Position numbers and translations under genes: made by a program. From assembly GCA_905221605.1 (NCBI GenBank), contig CAJNDS010002464.1:283358-347357 (forward strand): a stretch of 64,000 bases of DNA. The letters are read 5' to 3'. Below are positions 17,713 through 26,139 of the stretch, piece after piece. The notes beneath the pieces are model-generated. The model saw only the letters and a list, made by a program, of their open reading frames with translations. It had not been told where the DNA came from and ran no database searches. Origin of the DNA: Symbiodinium natans. Lineage: Eukaryota > Sar > Dinophyceae > Suessiales > Symbiodiniaceae. The first letter of the stretch is position 1; each line of letters opens with the position of its first letter.

Positions 17713-19179
17713 ATGGATCTAGTTTTAGCTGAAAGCAATGACAATATGATTAACTCCCTTCAATTTGGTCTCCCAGAGAGCGCGGCATATGTAACTGACA
17801 GGAAGCAAGTTCACTTTCCTAGTGTCTCTGGAAACATCTTTAGTTCGTCTAACGGAAACAAATATTTAAAGTTTGTCATCACAGGTGAAGATAATAATTA
17901 TATTGATTTGTCCAGTGTTTGTTTGTTCTTTGATGTTGTCAATACATCCACTACTGCAGGTCAGTATTTGCGCCCTTTAGGTGAGAGCCATGCCTTCTTT
18001 ACCAGATACAGATGCAATGGATCAGGACAACAACTAAACGACATTGATAATTACAACCAAGTCTGCGAAGAAATGAAATCATTCAAAAGCGAAGAGGTTA
18101 GAAATTTAGATGACATTCAAGAAGGTTGCTTAACACGATACGACAGTAGAATTAACCGGCTGTTCGCTTATACTATAGAAAGTCACGATGCAACAGCAAC
18201 AGCAGGATCAAACCAAAGAGGCGCTGTTCTACCGAAACTAACACGACTTAATACTACAGGAATTGAACAGGGTAAGTTCGTAAGAATGGGACACAAGCCC
18301 GTTTGTGGATTTGTTCAATCTGGATATTATCCTCCAATTCGGTATTGTCCTTTAGAGTTTATTTTTGAGATAGTTTCAGACGCTGGTGAACCAGTTATCA
18401 GACCAGCAACACCAGTAGCGGGAACACAAGCAGAAGACGATGAAAACGGCTTATATTTTACAACACGCAATACTACCACATCTTGGGCTATTCAGAATGC
18501 CATTTTACGATGTGAATTGATACAGGTGGACAACACCGTCAACAATAATATAGTTTCACATTTATTGAAAGGGGGTAGGCTTAGAATGGTTTATCCTGCT
18601 TATTATTCATTTTCACAAACCTTCACGGCAGGAAACACAGAGATCAACATGAACATCGTTAAATCTTCAACTCGTTTATCTCAGATGTTCTTCACCTTTA
18701 GCAACAGCAATATCAATAATGACAACACAGCAGGTAATTATGACAGAAAGAGATGGAACTACTTTTTCCACCCTATGGCGGTAACCATTGATAACCTTGA
18801 AGGTGTGATCGACAGCGATAAACAAATTTCAGCACAGATACAAATAGCTAATAAGAAATTCCCAGAACAGGAAATATCAAGCATTAGCGAGTTTATGTAT
18901 TTCCTTCGTAGGGCTGTTAACGTTATGTCGCCTTATTACGACGGCTTTTCAATTGATATTTATAGATACGCTAACGATAAGTTTATTGGAGGAATAAATT
19001 TCGATAAGCAACCCGATATGAATTTCACAGGTTCCAACACGAAAATGGGCTCCTTAAACACTTTTAAAATCAAAGGAGCCAACGCAAATTTCGCACTAGG
19101 AATTGAGAGAGTTTTTGTGACTGCTGTTAGTGAACAGATATTCGAGTTAAGTGAGTCAGCAAGCACGGTATTAGACTAA
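17713..19179 (+). CDS. Major capsid protein, double jelly-roll (PLV type)
   Basis: Main shell protein of the icosahedral virion. Its 488 residues, beta-rich composition and layout match PLV major capsid proteins: an N-terminal SLQFGLPESAAYVTDRKQVHFPS segment (about 15-37), an acidic SSVCLFFDVVN strand of the first jelly-roll, and a second jelly-roll from about residue 290 (RLRMVYPAYYSFSQTF ... SSTRLSQMFFTFS ... WNYFFHP), ending with a LNTFKIKGANANFALGIERVFV strand set. No signal peptide, as expected. Neighbours (lipase and 76-aa gene before, nuclease and fiber after) form one plus-strand late-type block. No lesion. Confidence 0.93.
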   Translation: MDLVLAESNDNMINSLQFGLPESAAYVTDRKQVHFPSVSGNIFSSSNGNKYLKFVITGEDNNYIDLSSVCLFFDVVNTSTTAGQYLRPLGESHAFFTRYRCNGSGQQLNDIDNYNQVCEEMKSFKSEEVRNLDDIQEGCLTRYDSRINRLFAYTIESHDATATAGSNQRGAVLPKLTRLNTTGIEQGKFVRMGHKPVCGFVQSGYYPPIRYCPLEFIFEIVSDAGEPVIRPATPVAGTQAEDDENGLYFTTRNTTTSWAIQNAILRCELIQVDNTVNNNIVSHLLKGGRLRMVYPAYYSFSQTFTAGNTEINMNIVKSSTRLSQMFFTFSNSNINNDNTAGNYDRKRWNYFFHPMAVTIDNLEGVIDSDKQISAQIQIANKKFPEQEISSISEFMYFLRRAVNVMSPYYDGFSIDIYRYANDKFIGGINFDKQPDMNFTGSNTKMGSLNTFKIKGANANFALGIERVFVTAVSEQIFELSESASTVLD

Positions 19180-19252
19180 ATTGTCTACCAAATTTAATTC
19201 TATTATGTAAAATGTTATAAAGAAATAATACTTTATAAGATATTATAAGATT

Positions 19253-20095
19253 ATGCCTAAAAATCCAGTTAATTATGATCAAACACACTTTTATAAAATC
19301 ATAAGCAAAGACACAACCATTTTAGATACTTATGTGGGACACACTACTAACTTCATCAAGAGAAAATACAAACACAAAGACCATTGTATTAACACTAACC
19401 ATCGTAATTATAATATACCATTATATCAGTTTATACGAGATAACGGAGGGTGGGATAACTTTGATATGGTATTAATAAATACTGAGAAATGCGGAAACTC
19501 ACTAGAAGCAAGAAAAAGAGAAAGAGAATACATAGAACAACTAGGAGCAACATTAAATATTACCAGACCGTTTATAACAACTGAAGAAGCAGTAGAATTA
19601 AAGAAACAATGCTATGAAAACAAGAAAGAGCATTATTTACAGAAGAAGAAGGATTACTATGAAAACAAAAAGGAAAAGATACTACAAGATTGTAAAGAAT
19701 ACAGAGAAGAACACAAGGAGCAAATACAGGAATACAAGAAAGATTATTATGAAAGGAATAAAGAATACATAAAAGCAAAGAGCAACAAGAACTATTATGA
19801 TAATATTGAAGATAGAAGAGCAAAGAATAAGGAATACAGAGATCAACACAAAGAAGAAAGAGTAGAATACGACAAGCAATATAGGCAAGATAATAAAGAA
19901 AGAATAGCTCGATACAAAAAAGATTATCATGAAAAGAACAGAGATACCGTACTACAGAAACACAAAGAATATCACAAACAACATAAAGAAGAGCAAAACC
20001 AAAAACGACGTGAATTCTACCAAGATCATAAGGAAGAAATCAACAGAAAGCGAAGAGAAAAGCGTCAACAAGCAAAAGAACAACAAATGAATTAA
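19253..20095 (+). CDS. GIY-YIG endonuclease with long charged repeat tail
   Basis: N-terminal nuclease (about residues 12-102): FYKI (13-16, GIY position), YVG (27-29, YIG position), R37 in FIKRKYKH, and E90 in KREREYIEQL followed by LN (101-102), the usual GIY-YIG catalytic arrangement. The remainder (about 115-280) is a Lys/Glu/Tyr-rich repeat of roughly 12-17 residues (YYENKKE/YYERNKE) and is probably a long helix binding DNA. It interrupts the structural block between MCP and fiber, as homing-type nucleases often do. It could be a selfish gene, a recombination or repair enzyme, or a weapon against competing elements. Confidence 0.87.
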   Translation: MPKNPVNYDQTHFYKIISKDTTILDTYVGHTTNFIKRKYKHKDHCINTNHRNYNIPLYQFIRDNGGWDNFDMVLINTEKCGNSLEARKREREYIEQLGATLNITRPFITTEEAVELKKQCYENKKEHYLQKKKDYYENKKEKILQDCKEYREEHKEQIQEYKKDYYERNKEYIKAKSNKNYYDNIEDRRAKNKEYRDQHKEERVEYDKQYRQDNKERIARYKKDYHEKNRDTVLQKHKEYHKQHKEEQNQKRREFYQDHKEEINRKRREKRQQAKEQQMN

Positions 20096-20135
20096 TTAAT
20101 TATAAATATTAATTTCTCACATATTAATATTTATA

Positions 20136-22448
20136 ATGGCTTCACTAAATAATTTAACGGCAGTTTATGCAGATAGATTTTATTTGTCATCTTCAACGGG
20201 TGTAAGTGAAATATCAGATACATATGCTACAAAAACCGAATTAGGAGACATCAACACTGCAAACTCTTCAAATATAACAGCCAACGCTGACGCTATTTCA
20301 GTCTTGAATACAAAGCAACTACAAAACTTTCATGACATCAGTTCTATCTCTCATATTTTGGCGACTACATATCAAACTAATTTGCAAATATCCAGTAGTT
20401 ACTACAGTAAAGTAGAAATAGATACTACATTTTCTAATTATTATACATCAACACAGATTGACACAAATTTATCTACTAACTTCCAAACCAACACGCAACT
20501 GGCAACCAATTATTATGATAAGGGCGAGGTAGATACATTAATAGCAGGGGCTGGATCGGGATACACAACTACTGAGGTTGATAATCTACTAGACTTAAGA
20601 GTTCCCAAATCAGATTTTACAAATAGATTTAGTGCCAATCCTATTATTGACTGTAGTGCCCCTACTGTTATTCATAGCGGTTTAACATTAAACAACTCAA
20701 CTATTAATATATCGCCAGTAGCAGGATTATTATTTAGTAATCAAACAGGAGGAGGTGATAAAGTATTAGCAGAGTTTAAAAACGCAACGAGTTATATAAC
20801 TTTACAAGGAGATAAAATATTTTGTAATAATACATCAGATGACGCTATTAAACAATTAGATTTATCAAATAATAATGCAGGTTATAAAATGAGTGGTAAA
20901 ATAGCAGTGCCAAGCGGTGGGTTAGTAGTAGAAAACACAGCAGATGCTAATCTATCATTTACAGTTAGAAATACTGGTAATTATATTACTTTTAATAATG
21001 ATAATATTGATTGTTATAATTCAGTTGGTGATACAGGTAGGATTTTACAACTAAATAATAATGCTAATCAGTATGTTAAATCTCATTCTTTATTAATTGA
21101 TACAGGAATAGAAACATTAACAGGAGGTTATACATTAGATGTTGTTGATAGTGCTATTATTAGACAGAACTTAAAGGTAGATGGTGATATTGATTTAACA
21201 ACTGATTTCAATTTTGATGGAGAAAACGCTAATATTAATAATGCCAATGGATTAACATTTTATAAAAATACAACAGACGCTAGTAATGTTTTAACTGTAA
21301 AAAACGCACAAGGGTATTTAAAATTTAACTCATTTAATATTAATGCTTATAATACAAGCAATGACAGTTCTTCATTACTTTTATTAAATACTGCAAATGG
21401 TAATGGTGTCTATTGTTTAAGTTTAGGCATCGGAGCAATTCAAGGCGCAAATAAACTAAATGTAAGTGGTGGGAATGCTAATTTTGGTGGCACCTCATCA
21501 TTTCAAAACACATCAACATTTAATGGTGATATTTATGTCAATAGTTCAGGCAGGATATTTCAAAGAGCAGACGCTAATAATTCATTAAATATAATATCAA
21601 CAGAAGAAATTAATTTTTCATTACAACCAAGAACAATTGATCCTACAACAGGAACAATAGCACTACAACTAAACGACACTAACGGAATTACATTAAACAG
21701 AGCAGTCGTAAATAATCTTACTTTTAATAGTATTGGTAATATTGTAGGTGAAAGCGATGTTATTAGTTGGGGTAGGTTTATGTTTCAGAACAGCAGTGAA
21801 TTAAAAGAAGTTTTAGACACTCAGTATAAGTTATATATCAGAAATGGAGACACTGCGGGAGAAATGAATTTGACAATAGGATTGGAAAGTAGCACACCGG
21901 AAATTCAATTAACAGAAGGGAAAGTGAATTTATTGGGAAATTTAGAAATAACACACGATGATATAACAGGACAGCAACGAGTATTAATAAATAATCCAGA
22001 CGACAACGGATGGATAAGATTAAGTAATAACAACTTATCAACATTAGACGCAACAACAACAGGTGTGGATGTTTATGGTGACCTTTCATATACAGGGTCA
22101 TTAATTCCTTCATCAGATAAAAGATTAAAGAAAGATATAAAAGAAGTAGATAGCAAAAAAGCAGTAGACCTAATAAAATATATTAAACCGAAAACATATC
22201 ATTTTATTGATGACAGACAACAAGGTAAATCGTGTGTAGGATTTATCGCTAATGATTTTATGGAAACAAAGAAGATGCCGGATGAATGGCAGAATGTAGT
22301 TAAAGAAGGAAAAGATGGATATTTAAAGTTTGATTATACAACGTGTGTGCCAATTTTATGGAGTGCTTTACAGACAACAATAAATGAAGTAGATAAACTG
22401 AAAAAGGAAGTAAATAAGTTAAAGAAAAATAAGAGTGATAGTGATTAA
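20136..22448 (+). CDS. Trimeric fiber/spike with C-terminal S74 intramolecular chaperone
   Basis: 770 residues. The N-terminal 150 residues carry degenerate YYTKTEVD-type repeats (YYSKVEID 89-96, YYTSTQID 102-109, YYDKGEVD 126-133, YTTTEVD 143-149), familiar from phage and virus fibers that trimerise. The middle (about 170-640) is Asn/Thr-rich beta-repeat sequence like a beta-helix. The C-terminus (about 655-750) is a peptidase S74 domain: S660 and K665 in SSDKRLKKDI give the Ser-(x4)-Lys dyad that cuts off the chaperone after trimer folding. A short coiled coil (about 745-765) ends it. Probably a receptor-binding protein at the vertices. Intact, with its own AT-rich leader containing TTTCTCAC (20113-20120). 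Confidence 0.87.
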   Translation: MASLNNLTAVYADRFYLSSSTGVSEISDTYATKTELGDINTANSSNITANADAISVLNTKQLQNFHDISSISHILATTYQTNLQISSSYYSKVEIDTTFSNYYTSTQIDTNLSTNFQTNTQLATNYYDKGEVDTLIAGAGSGYTTTEVDNLLDLRVPKSDFTNRFSANPIIDCSAPTVIHSGLTLNNSTINISPVAGLLFSNQTGGGDKVLAEFKNATSYITLQGDKIFCNNTSDDAIKQLDLSNNNAGYKMSGKIAVPSGGLVVENTADANLSFTVRNTGNYITFNNDNIDCYNSVGDTGRILQLNNNANQYVKSHSLLIDTGIETLTGGYTLDVVDSAIIRQNLKVDGDIDLTTDFNFDGENANINNANGLTFYKNTTDASNVLTVKNAQGYLKFNSFNINAYNTSNDSSSLLLLNTANGNGVYCLSLGIGAIQGANKLNVSGGNANFGGTSSFQNTSTFNGDIYVNSSGRIFQRADANNSLNIISTEEINFSLQPRTIDPTTGTIALQLNDTNGITLNRAVVNNLTFNSIGNIVGESDVISWGRFMFQNSSELKEVLDTQYKLYIRNGDTAGEMNLTIGLESSTPEIQLTEGKVNLLGNLEITHDDITGQQRVLINNPDDNGWIRLSNNNLSTLDATTTGVDVYGDLSYTGSLIPSSDKRLKKDIKEVDSKKAVDLIKYIKPKTYHFIDDRQQGKSCVGFIANDFMETKKMPDEWQNVVKEGKDGYLKFDYTTCVPILWSALQTTINEVDKLKKEVNKLKKNKSDSD

Positions 22449-22494
22449 TAATATTTTGATCAATAATATTTTAGGAAATAATATTATTAATCAC
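22441..22494. terminator. 15-bp perfect hairpin spanning two convergent gene ends
   Basis: GTGATTAATAATATT (22441-22455) and its exact inverse (22480-22494) contain the stop codons of both the fiber gene (plus) and the ATPase gene (minus). It is probably a bidirectional 3'-end signal. Confidence 0.6.
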
Positions 22495-23248
22495 CTATTT
22501 CAAAGCGTTGTTCAAAATTAATATAAAACATGTTATTCACATCTTTAGCATTTGTGTTTATATAAAAGAACGAGTAAGGCGCAAAGTTCACCGCTTGTTG
22601 ATACATGTCATAAAGTGTTCGCTTGTCTACAAGGGCACTATTCTCTTCTAGGAAACTATTTACCTCGTTCATGTTCTTCAGTCTGAATATGAAAAGTGCC
22701 GAGGCATTAAGTCTTATTATAGGGGCAAGGACATTATATTTTCGTGTTGATAAAATACATGAGATGGCATTATGTCTTCCACGTGTGAACAATCCATGCA
22801 AGATATTTGAGTATCTTACAAATTTAGGATCATCGGCAAAGTCGTCCACCACTATTAAAATACTGAATAATTCCTTTTGTTTATTCTTCTTCTGGAAGTC
22901 TATTACCTTGTGTTGCGTTTCTATTATATGCTTTAACGCAATTGGATCGTATTCTTCATAATATACTTTTTCCTTTTCGGTATCCACTTTCATTACGTCA
23001 GTAATGTATTTCTTGACTGCTCTCCATGTGTCATCCACATGCACACTAGGGCTAAAAATGTATATCCTTTCAAATGAACCACGGTATATCTTTAAAATTA
23101 GATTTTGTATTAAAACAGACTTGCCACCCGTTGAAGAGGCAACACATAACATTCTTGCAGGTAGACTTGGCATCATCCCGTATTTACTATTCTTATAATT
23201 GTATTTGGGTATGTCTATAGGTTCTACTTTAGGAATATCTTCTAACAT
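22487..23248 (-). CDS. Genome-packaging ATPase (FtsK-HerA / A32-like)
   Basis: Pumps the viral DNA into the capsid. Walker A is VASSTGGKS (36-44), Walker B is ILIVVDDFAD (130-139), followed by the TRGRHN segment and CILSTRKYNVLAPIIRLNA (164-182). The last corresponds to the usual STQK-type motif but has Arg in place of Gln, and the P-loop lacks the usual first Gly. 253 residues is normal for PLV and virophage ATPases. It is convergent with the fiber gene and divergent from the small right-end genes. Reading frame intact; whether the substitutions affect activity cannot be told from sequence alone. Confidence 0.9.
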   Translation of the reverse strand: MLEDIPKVEPIDIPKYNYKNSKYGMMPSLPARMLCVASSTGGKSVLIQNLILKIYRGSFERIYIFSPSVHVDDTWRAVKKYITDVMKVDTEKEKVYYEEYDPIALKHIIETQHKVIDFQKKNKQKELFSILIVVDDFADDPKFVRYSNILHGLFTRGRHNAISCILSTRKYNVLAPIIRLNASALFIFRLKNMNEVNSFLEENSALVDKRTLYDMYQQAVNFAPYSFFYINTNAKDVNNMFYINFEQRFEIGD

Positions 23249-23283
23249 TAATACTAGTGAGAAATTATATCATTTAAATATAT
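23249..23283. promoter_or_regulatory. Divergent promoter region, ATPase / right-end small genes
   Basis: Thirty-five AT-rich bases between two start codons. On the minus strand it contains TTTCTCAC (23264 to 23257), the octamer also found ahead of the fiber gene. Confidence 0.35.
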
Positions 23284-23430
23284 ATGGATAAATACATAGA
23301 AGTAATAAATGAGATAGAGAATTTTGATGAAATAATAAAAACTCCAAGATACAGAATGTGTTGTCACAGTTTGTTGGAATTTCTTAAGGCATTTTTATAT
23401 TATCTTAAAAATGTTAAAAAATGTAAATAA
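23284..23430 (+). CDS. Possible small protein, 48 aa
   Basis: ATG 23284 opens a 48-codon frame that ends nine bases before the next gene. The product is acidic at the N-terminus, with a CCH cluster near residue 27 and a hydrophobic helix (SLLEFLKAFLYYL, about 29-41) before a Lys-rich end, so a membrane-interacting peptide is possible. Support comes from packing: it exactly fills the gap between the divergent ATPase promoter and the next ORF. No family recognised. Confidence 0.5.
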   Translation: MDKYIEVINEIENFDEIIKTPRYRMCCHSLLEFLKAFLYYLKNVKKCK

Positions 23431-23439
23431 TATATATAC

Positions 23440-23637
23440 ATGGATTGTTTGTTTACTAAGAAAGAAAACAAAGAAAATAAAACTGATTGGCTGGAGGAAA
23501 GAAGAAATATTAGAATGTATAACGCCAGATTAAGTGCTATTATAGATGAACTAGAGGATTATTATCATTATGAAGAGTATAAGAAGCGATTTAAATTGTT
23601 GTTTGAGTTTTATCAGCTGGAAGAATTGCAAAAATAA
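23440..23637 (+). CDS. Unknown small charged protein, 65 aa
   Basis: Almost wholly helical and charged, with a Tyr/Glu-rich middle (ELEDYYHYEEYKKRF, about 37-51). It lies nine bases after the 48-aa frame in the same direction. No cysteine motif after residue 3 and no membrane segment. Unrecognised. Confidence 0.6.
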   Translation: MDCLFTKKENKENKTDWLEERRNIRMYNARLSAIIDELEDYYHYEEYKKRFKLLFEFYQLEELQK

Positions 23638-23833
23638 TGTTGTAAAGAGTGATTTACGTATAGAATGACGCAAGGAACGAGCCCCGCGTGCATTCGCGTC
23701 AGCGCCCCATTTCTCCCATTTCCCCAGTGTGCCTTCCATAAGCATGTCAAAAGAACATGGTAATGGTTAATTAGTTTGAAACAATGCTTGTCATAATTAA
23801 TAAATTATGATAAATATTGTAAAATAATATAAT
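23638..23833. other. Intergenic gap with a GC-rich patch
   Basis: Mostly AT-rich, but about 23667-23745 is markedly GC-rich and pyrimidine-rich, unlike any other intergenic part of the viral block. No gene or hairpin seen. It may be foreign filler or a regulatory segment. Confidence 0.5.
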
Positions 23834-24130
23834 ATGACAATATATGTTGATAAGATAACCATGGATTTTAATACTGAGCATTACCCTCCCCATTGTGATC
23901 GGCAATGTGTTAGATGTAAGAAGTTGAAGAATTTAGTGCATTTCGAAAGATATTATCATTGTAAAACGGGGAGGTATTTAATGCAGTGTAGAACCACTGT
24001 TACTTGCTGTGAATGTCTTGATGGAATGAAAAAGTATAATGATAAAAGGAAACGTGAGTTAAAAAAAAAAAAACATAAGTATAATGTAAGCACATTTCAT
24101 AAGAGTTTATGGAATATAATCCTATTATGA
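23834..24130 (+). CDS. Small zinc-ribbon protein, 98 aa
   Basis: Two CxxC pairs (CVRC about 25-28, CCEC about 58-61) bracket a short aromatic segment (VHFERYYHC), and a strongly basic tail follows (RKRELKKKKHK), as in small zinc-ribbon nucleic-acid-binding proteins. There are two early Met options (1 and 10); the first has an AT-rich leader. A run of about 13 A encodes the Lys tract (24060-24072) and is a likely site of frame error, so the last 20 residues are uncertain. Last gene before the right terminal repeat; possibly a transcription regulator. Confidence 0.68.
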   Translation: MTIYVDKITMDFNTEHYPPHCDRQCVRCKKLKNLVHFERYYHCKTGRYLMQCRTTVTCCECLDGMKKYNDKRKRELKKKKHKYNVSTFHKSLWNIILL

Positions 24131-24150
24131 TTACAACCTTTATAACCAAA

Positions 24151-24469
24151 CCTAGTAAAATCTATGAGAGAACCCTTGCCCATTTTGGGTAATAATACCA
24201 CCTTAGGGAATATGGATAGGGTAATTGGTTATTCCTATACTGGTCTTGGTAATGGGGTAGTAGTAGTGATATATTGGGTGGGATGTAGTAGGGAGTATAG
24301 GAATATTCCTCTTATATGGATGAGGTAATCGGTTATTCCTATACTGGTCTTGGTAATGGGGTAGTAGTGGTGATATAGTTGGTGAGGTGTAGGGGGGAGT
24401 ATAGGAATAATCGTCTAATGGGTTGACTGGTGGTATTATTACCCAAAATGGGCAAGGGTTCTGCTAACT
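24151..24469. repeat. Right terminal inverted repeat of the provirus
   Basis: About 319 bp, inverse of 5165-5486, with the same nested plan: outer 34-mer at 24429-24462, inner inverted copy at 24169-24202, two 104-bp units between. Differences from the left copy include a two-base indel and a cluster of substitutions in the inner 34-mer. Confidence 0.93.
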
Positions 24470-24474
24470 TTAAT
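24470..24474. other. Right target-site duplication TTAAT
   Basis: Matches TTAAT at 5160-5164, directly outside the left terminal repeat. Five bases is close to the 5-6 bp made by Polinton and PLV integrases. Confidence 0.8.
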
Positions 24475-26044
24475 CAGGGCCAGAATTAGGGAACACACCT
24501 CAAACTCGCAACAAGTCTTGAAGCCTCAACCCAAGTACTTCATGCTGCTGTCATGGGTGAGATAGCGCGTCACTTTGGGGCTGCCGCGCCGAGGATCTAC
24601 TGCCCAAGGTCTTTCCAGAGACCGTGCGGTTCCTTTGCAATGAGGGCTACGACACTTGGCCAGACAAAAAGCGTAGCAGCACCCAAACCCCAAACCCCAA
24701 ACCCTAAACCTAAACCTTCAGCCCTAACCCGGAATCTGACGCAGGGGTGGCCCCTAGATACCTAACCACCACCAAACCCCCAGCCTCGTCAGCATCAACT
24801 AGTGTCCTAAAGCATAAATGGCAAACCCCAAACCGATAAAGCCCGAAAACCCTAAATCCCAAATCCTATCAGGACCAGTCCTGGCTCCTGATTCTAGAGG
24901 CCCTAGCGCCTTACAGCACAAGATCCCAGAAGCTTTCGGAATGGGCCCCTCCAGTACAGCACTTGGCCTGAGTTTTCTCAATTTAGGGCTTAGTGTTTAG
25001 GGTTCCCATGCCAATGCGGCCCGCTCTTTACCCGCACGCCGGGCAGCCGCTTCTCCGTGTACTACTTCTTACAAAGGAGCCCATGTTCTCAATGTCTAGG
25101 GACCCAGAGAAGGCCCTTTTTCAATGAAGGGCTGAGATTCCTTATAAGCTCCTTTTAAGCCAAAAATGGCACCCGTGTAACCTAGGGTCTAGATATAGTA
25201 CTCTGGATGGTTGATATGGTTGGTTCTCGTATGTAGGGATTGTCAGGGGCTTGAGACAGTTCCAATTAGTATGAACTCCTAGCCCTGGACCCTAAACCCT
25301 CCTATTCTTTTTTTGGGATGGGGGGCGGGGGCATTATCCCTGAACCTTAAACCCGGTTCAGGGAAGGTCTGGGGTGCAGGGTTTCGGGTTAGGACTCTCT
25401 CGCAGAATCCTTAGAGAGCTACAAACGTAACGCAGTGTTGGGTATAAAAGGATCACACTTCGGAAGTTTCACAAACCCTAAACCCTAGACCCTAAACCCT
25501 AACTCACCATGAGCCAGAGCCCTGCACTCCTGGGTTCAGGGCTTGAGTCCTCCAGGAAGTGGAGACCTTGGGTGACAACTGGGACAGCGGCCCGCCAAGA
25601 TCGGCATGGGGCTTTTCTAGAGCCCCTGAATAAAGTCTAGGGTTTAGGGTCTAGGGTCTAGGGTTTAGGGCTTAGGATGTAGGGTTCAGAGTCTAGGGTC
25701 TAGGAACCTTTTCTGGGACCCAGAGTCGGCCCTTACTCCTCATGTTTTTCATGTCTTAGATTCAACTCCTCATCAAAGAAGGGGAGGTTAGATTTTATTA
25801 TGAACCCCCCCCTAAACCCCAAGGGCACCCTTTCACTTCTAGGTTTTTCTTGGCCCAGGCTTTTCTGGAGCCCACCAATGGCGTGTAATACCTATGTCCA
25901 CGAATCTCCATAAGTCTAGCAAAAGATCTGAAACCCTTGAAACCCTGAGTCATTTCTTCGGAGGTTACTGTGGCTAGTTTTGTCCATCTTCACCCCCGAA
26001 GCCTAGCGACTAAGCATGGCAGCTTTGGGTTTAGGGGTTAGGTT

Positions 26045-26139
26045 GGGATGCTTGCCCTTGTACTACGGTCCTTAATGGGGATTAGAATGGGGGTTCTACA
26101 ATCCCTGTTATTGGCTGTCCGTATAAGGGGGAACATCCC
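26045..26139. mobile_element. Foldback element, family A, copy 2
   Basis: GGGATGCTTGCCC at the left and GGGGGAACATCCC at the right, 95 bp, more diverged inside than the other copies. Confidence 0.55.

Larger units (their letters stand above)
5165..24469. mobile_element. Integrated Polinton-like virus (complete provirus with TIRs and TSD)
   Basis: The unit is bounded by terminal inverted repeats starting AGTTAGCAGAACCC and ending GGGTTCTGCTAACT. The direct repeat TTAAT abuts each end (5160-5164 and 24470-24474). It carries the PLV/Polinton hallmarks: rve integrase, family B polymerase fused to a helicase, double jelly-roll MCP, penton protein and packaging ATPase. The viral part (about 7.4-24.1 kb) is AT-rich and densely coding on both strands in blocks; the left 2 kb is more GC-rich and carries an intron-containing gene. 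I see neither a Ulp1-like maturation protease nor a tyrosine recombinase. Terminal repeats that are near-identical and mostly open genes argue for a fairly recent insertion. Confidence 0.93.

Noticed and set aside
5165-24469. Alternative reading: two independent 300-bp MITEs in inverted orientation flanking viral DNA by chance
   Set aside because: TTAAT lies outside the pair on both sides and no duplication is seen at the inner edges, so the two repeats behave as ends of one insertion.
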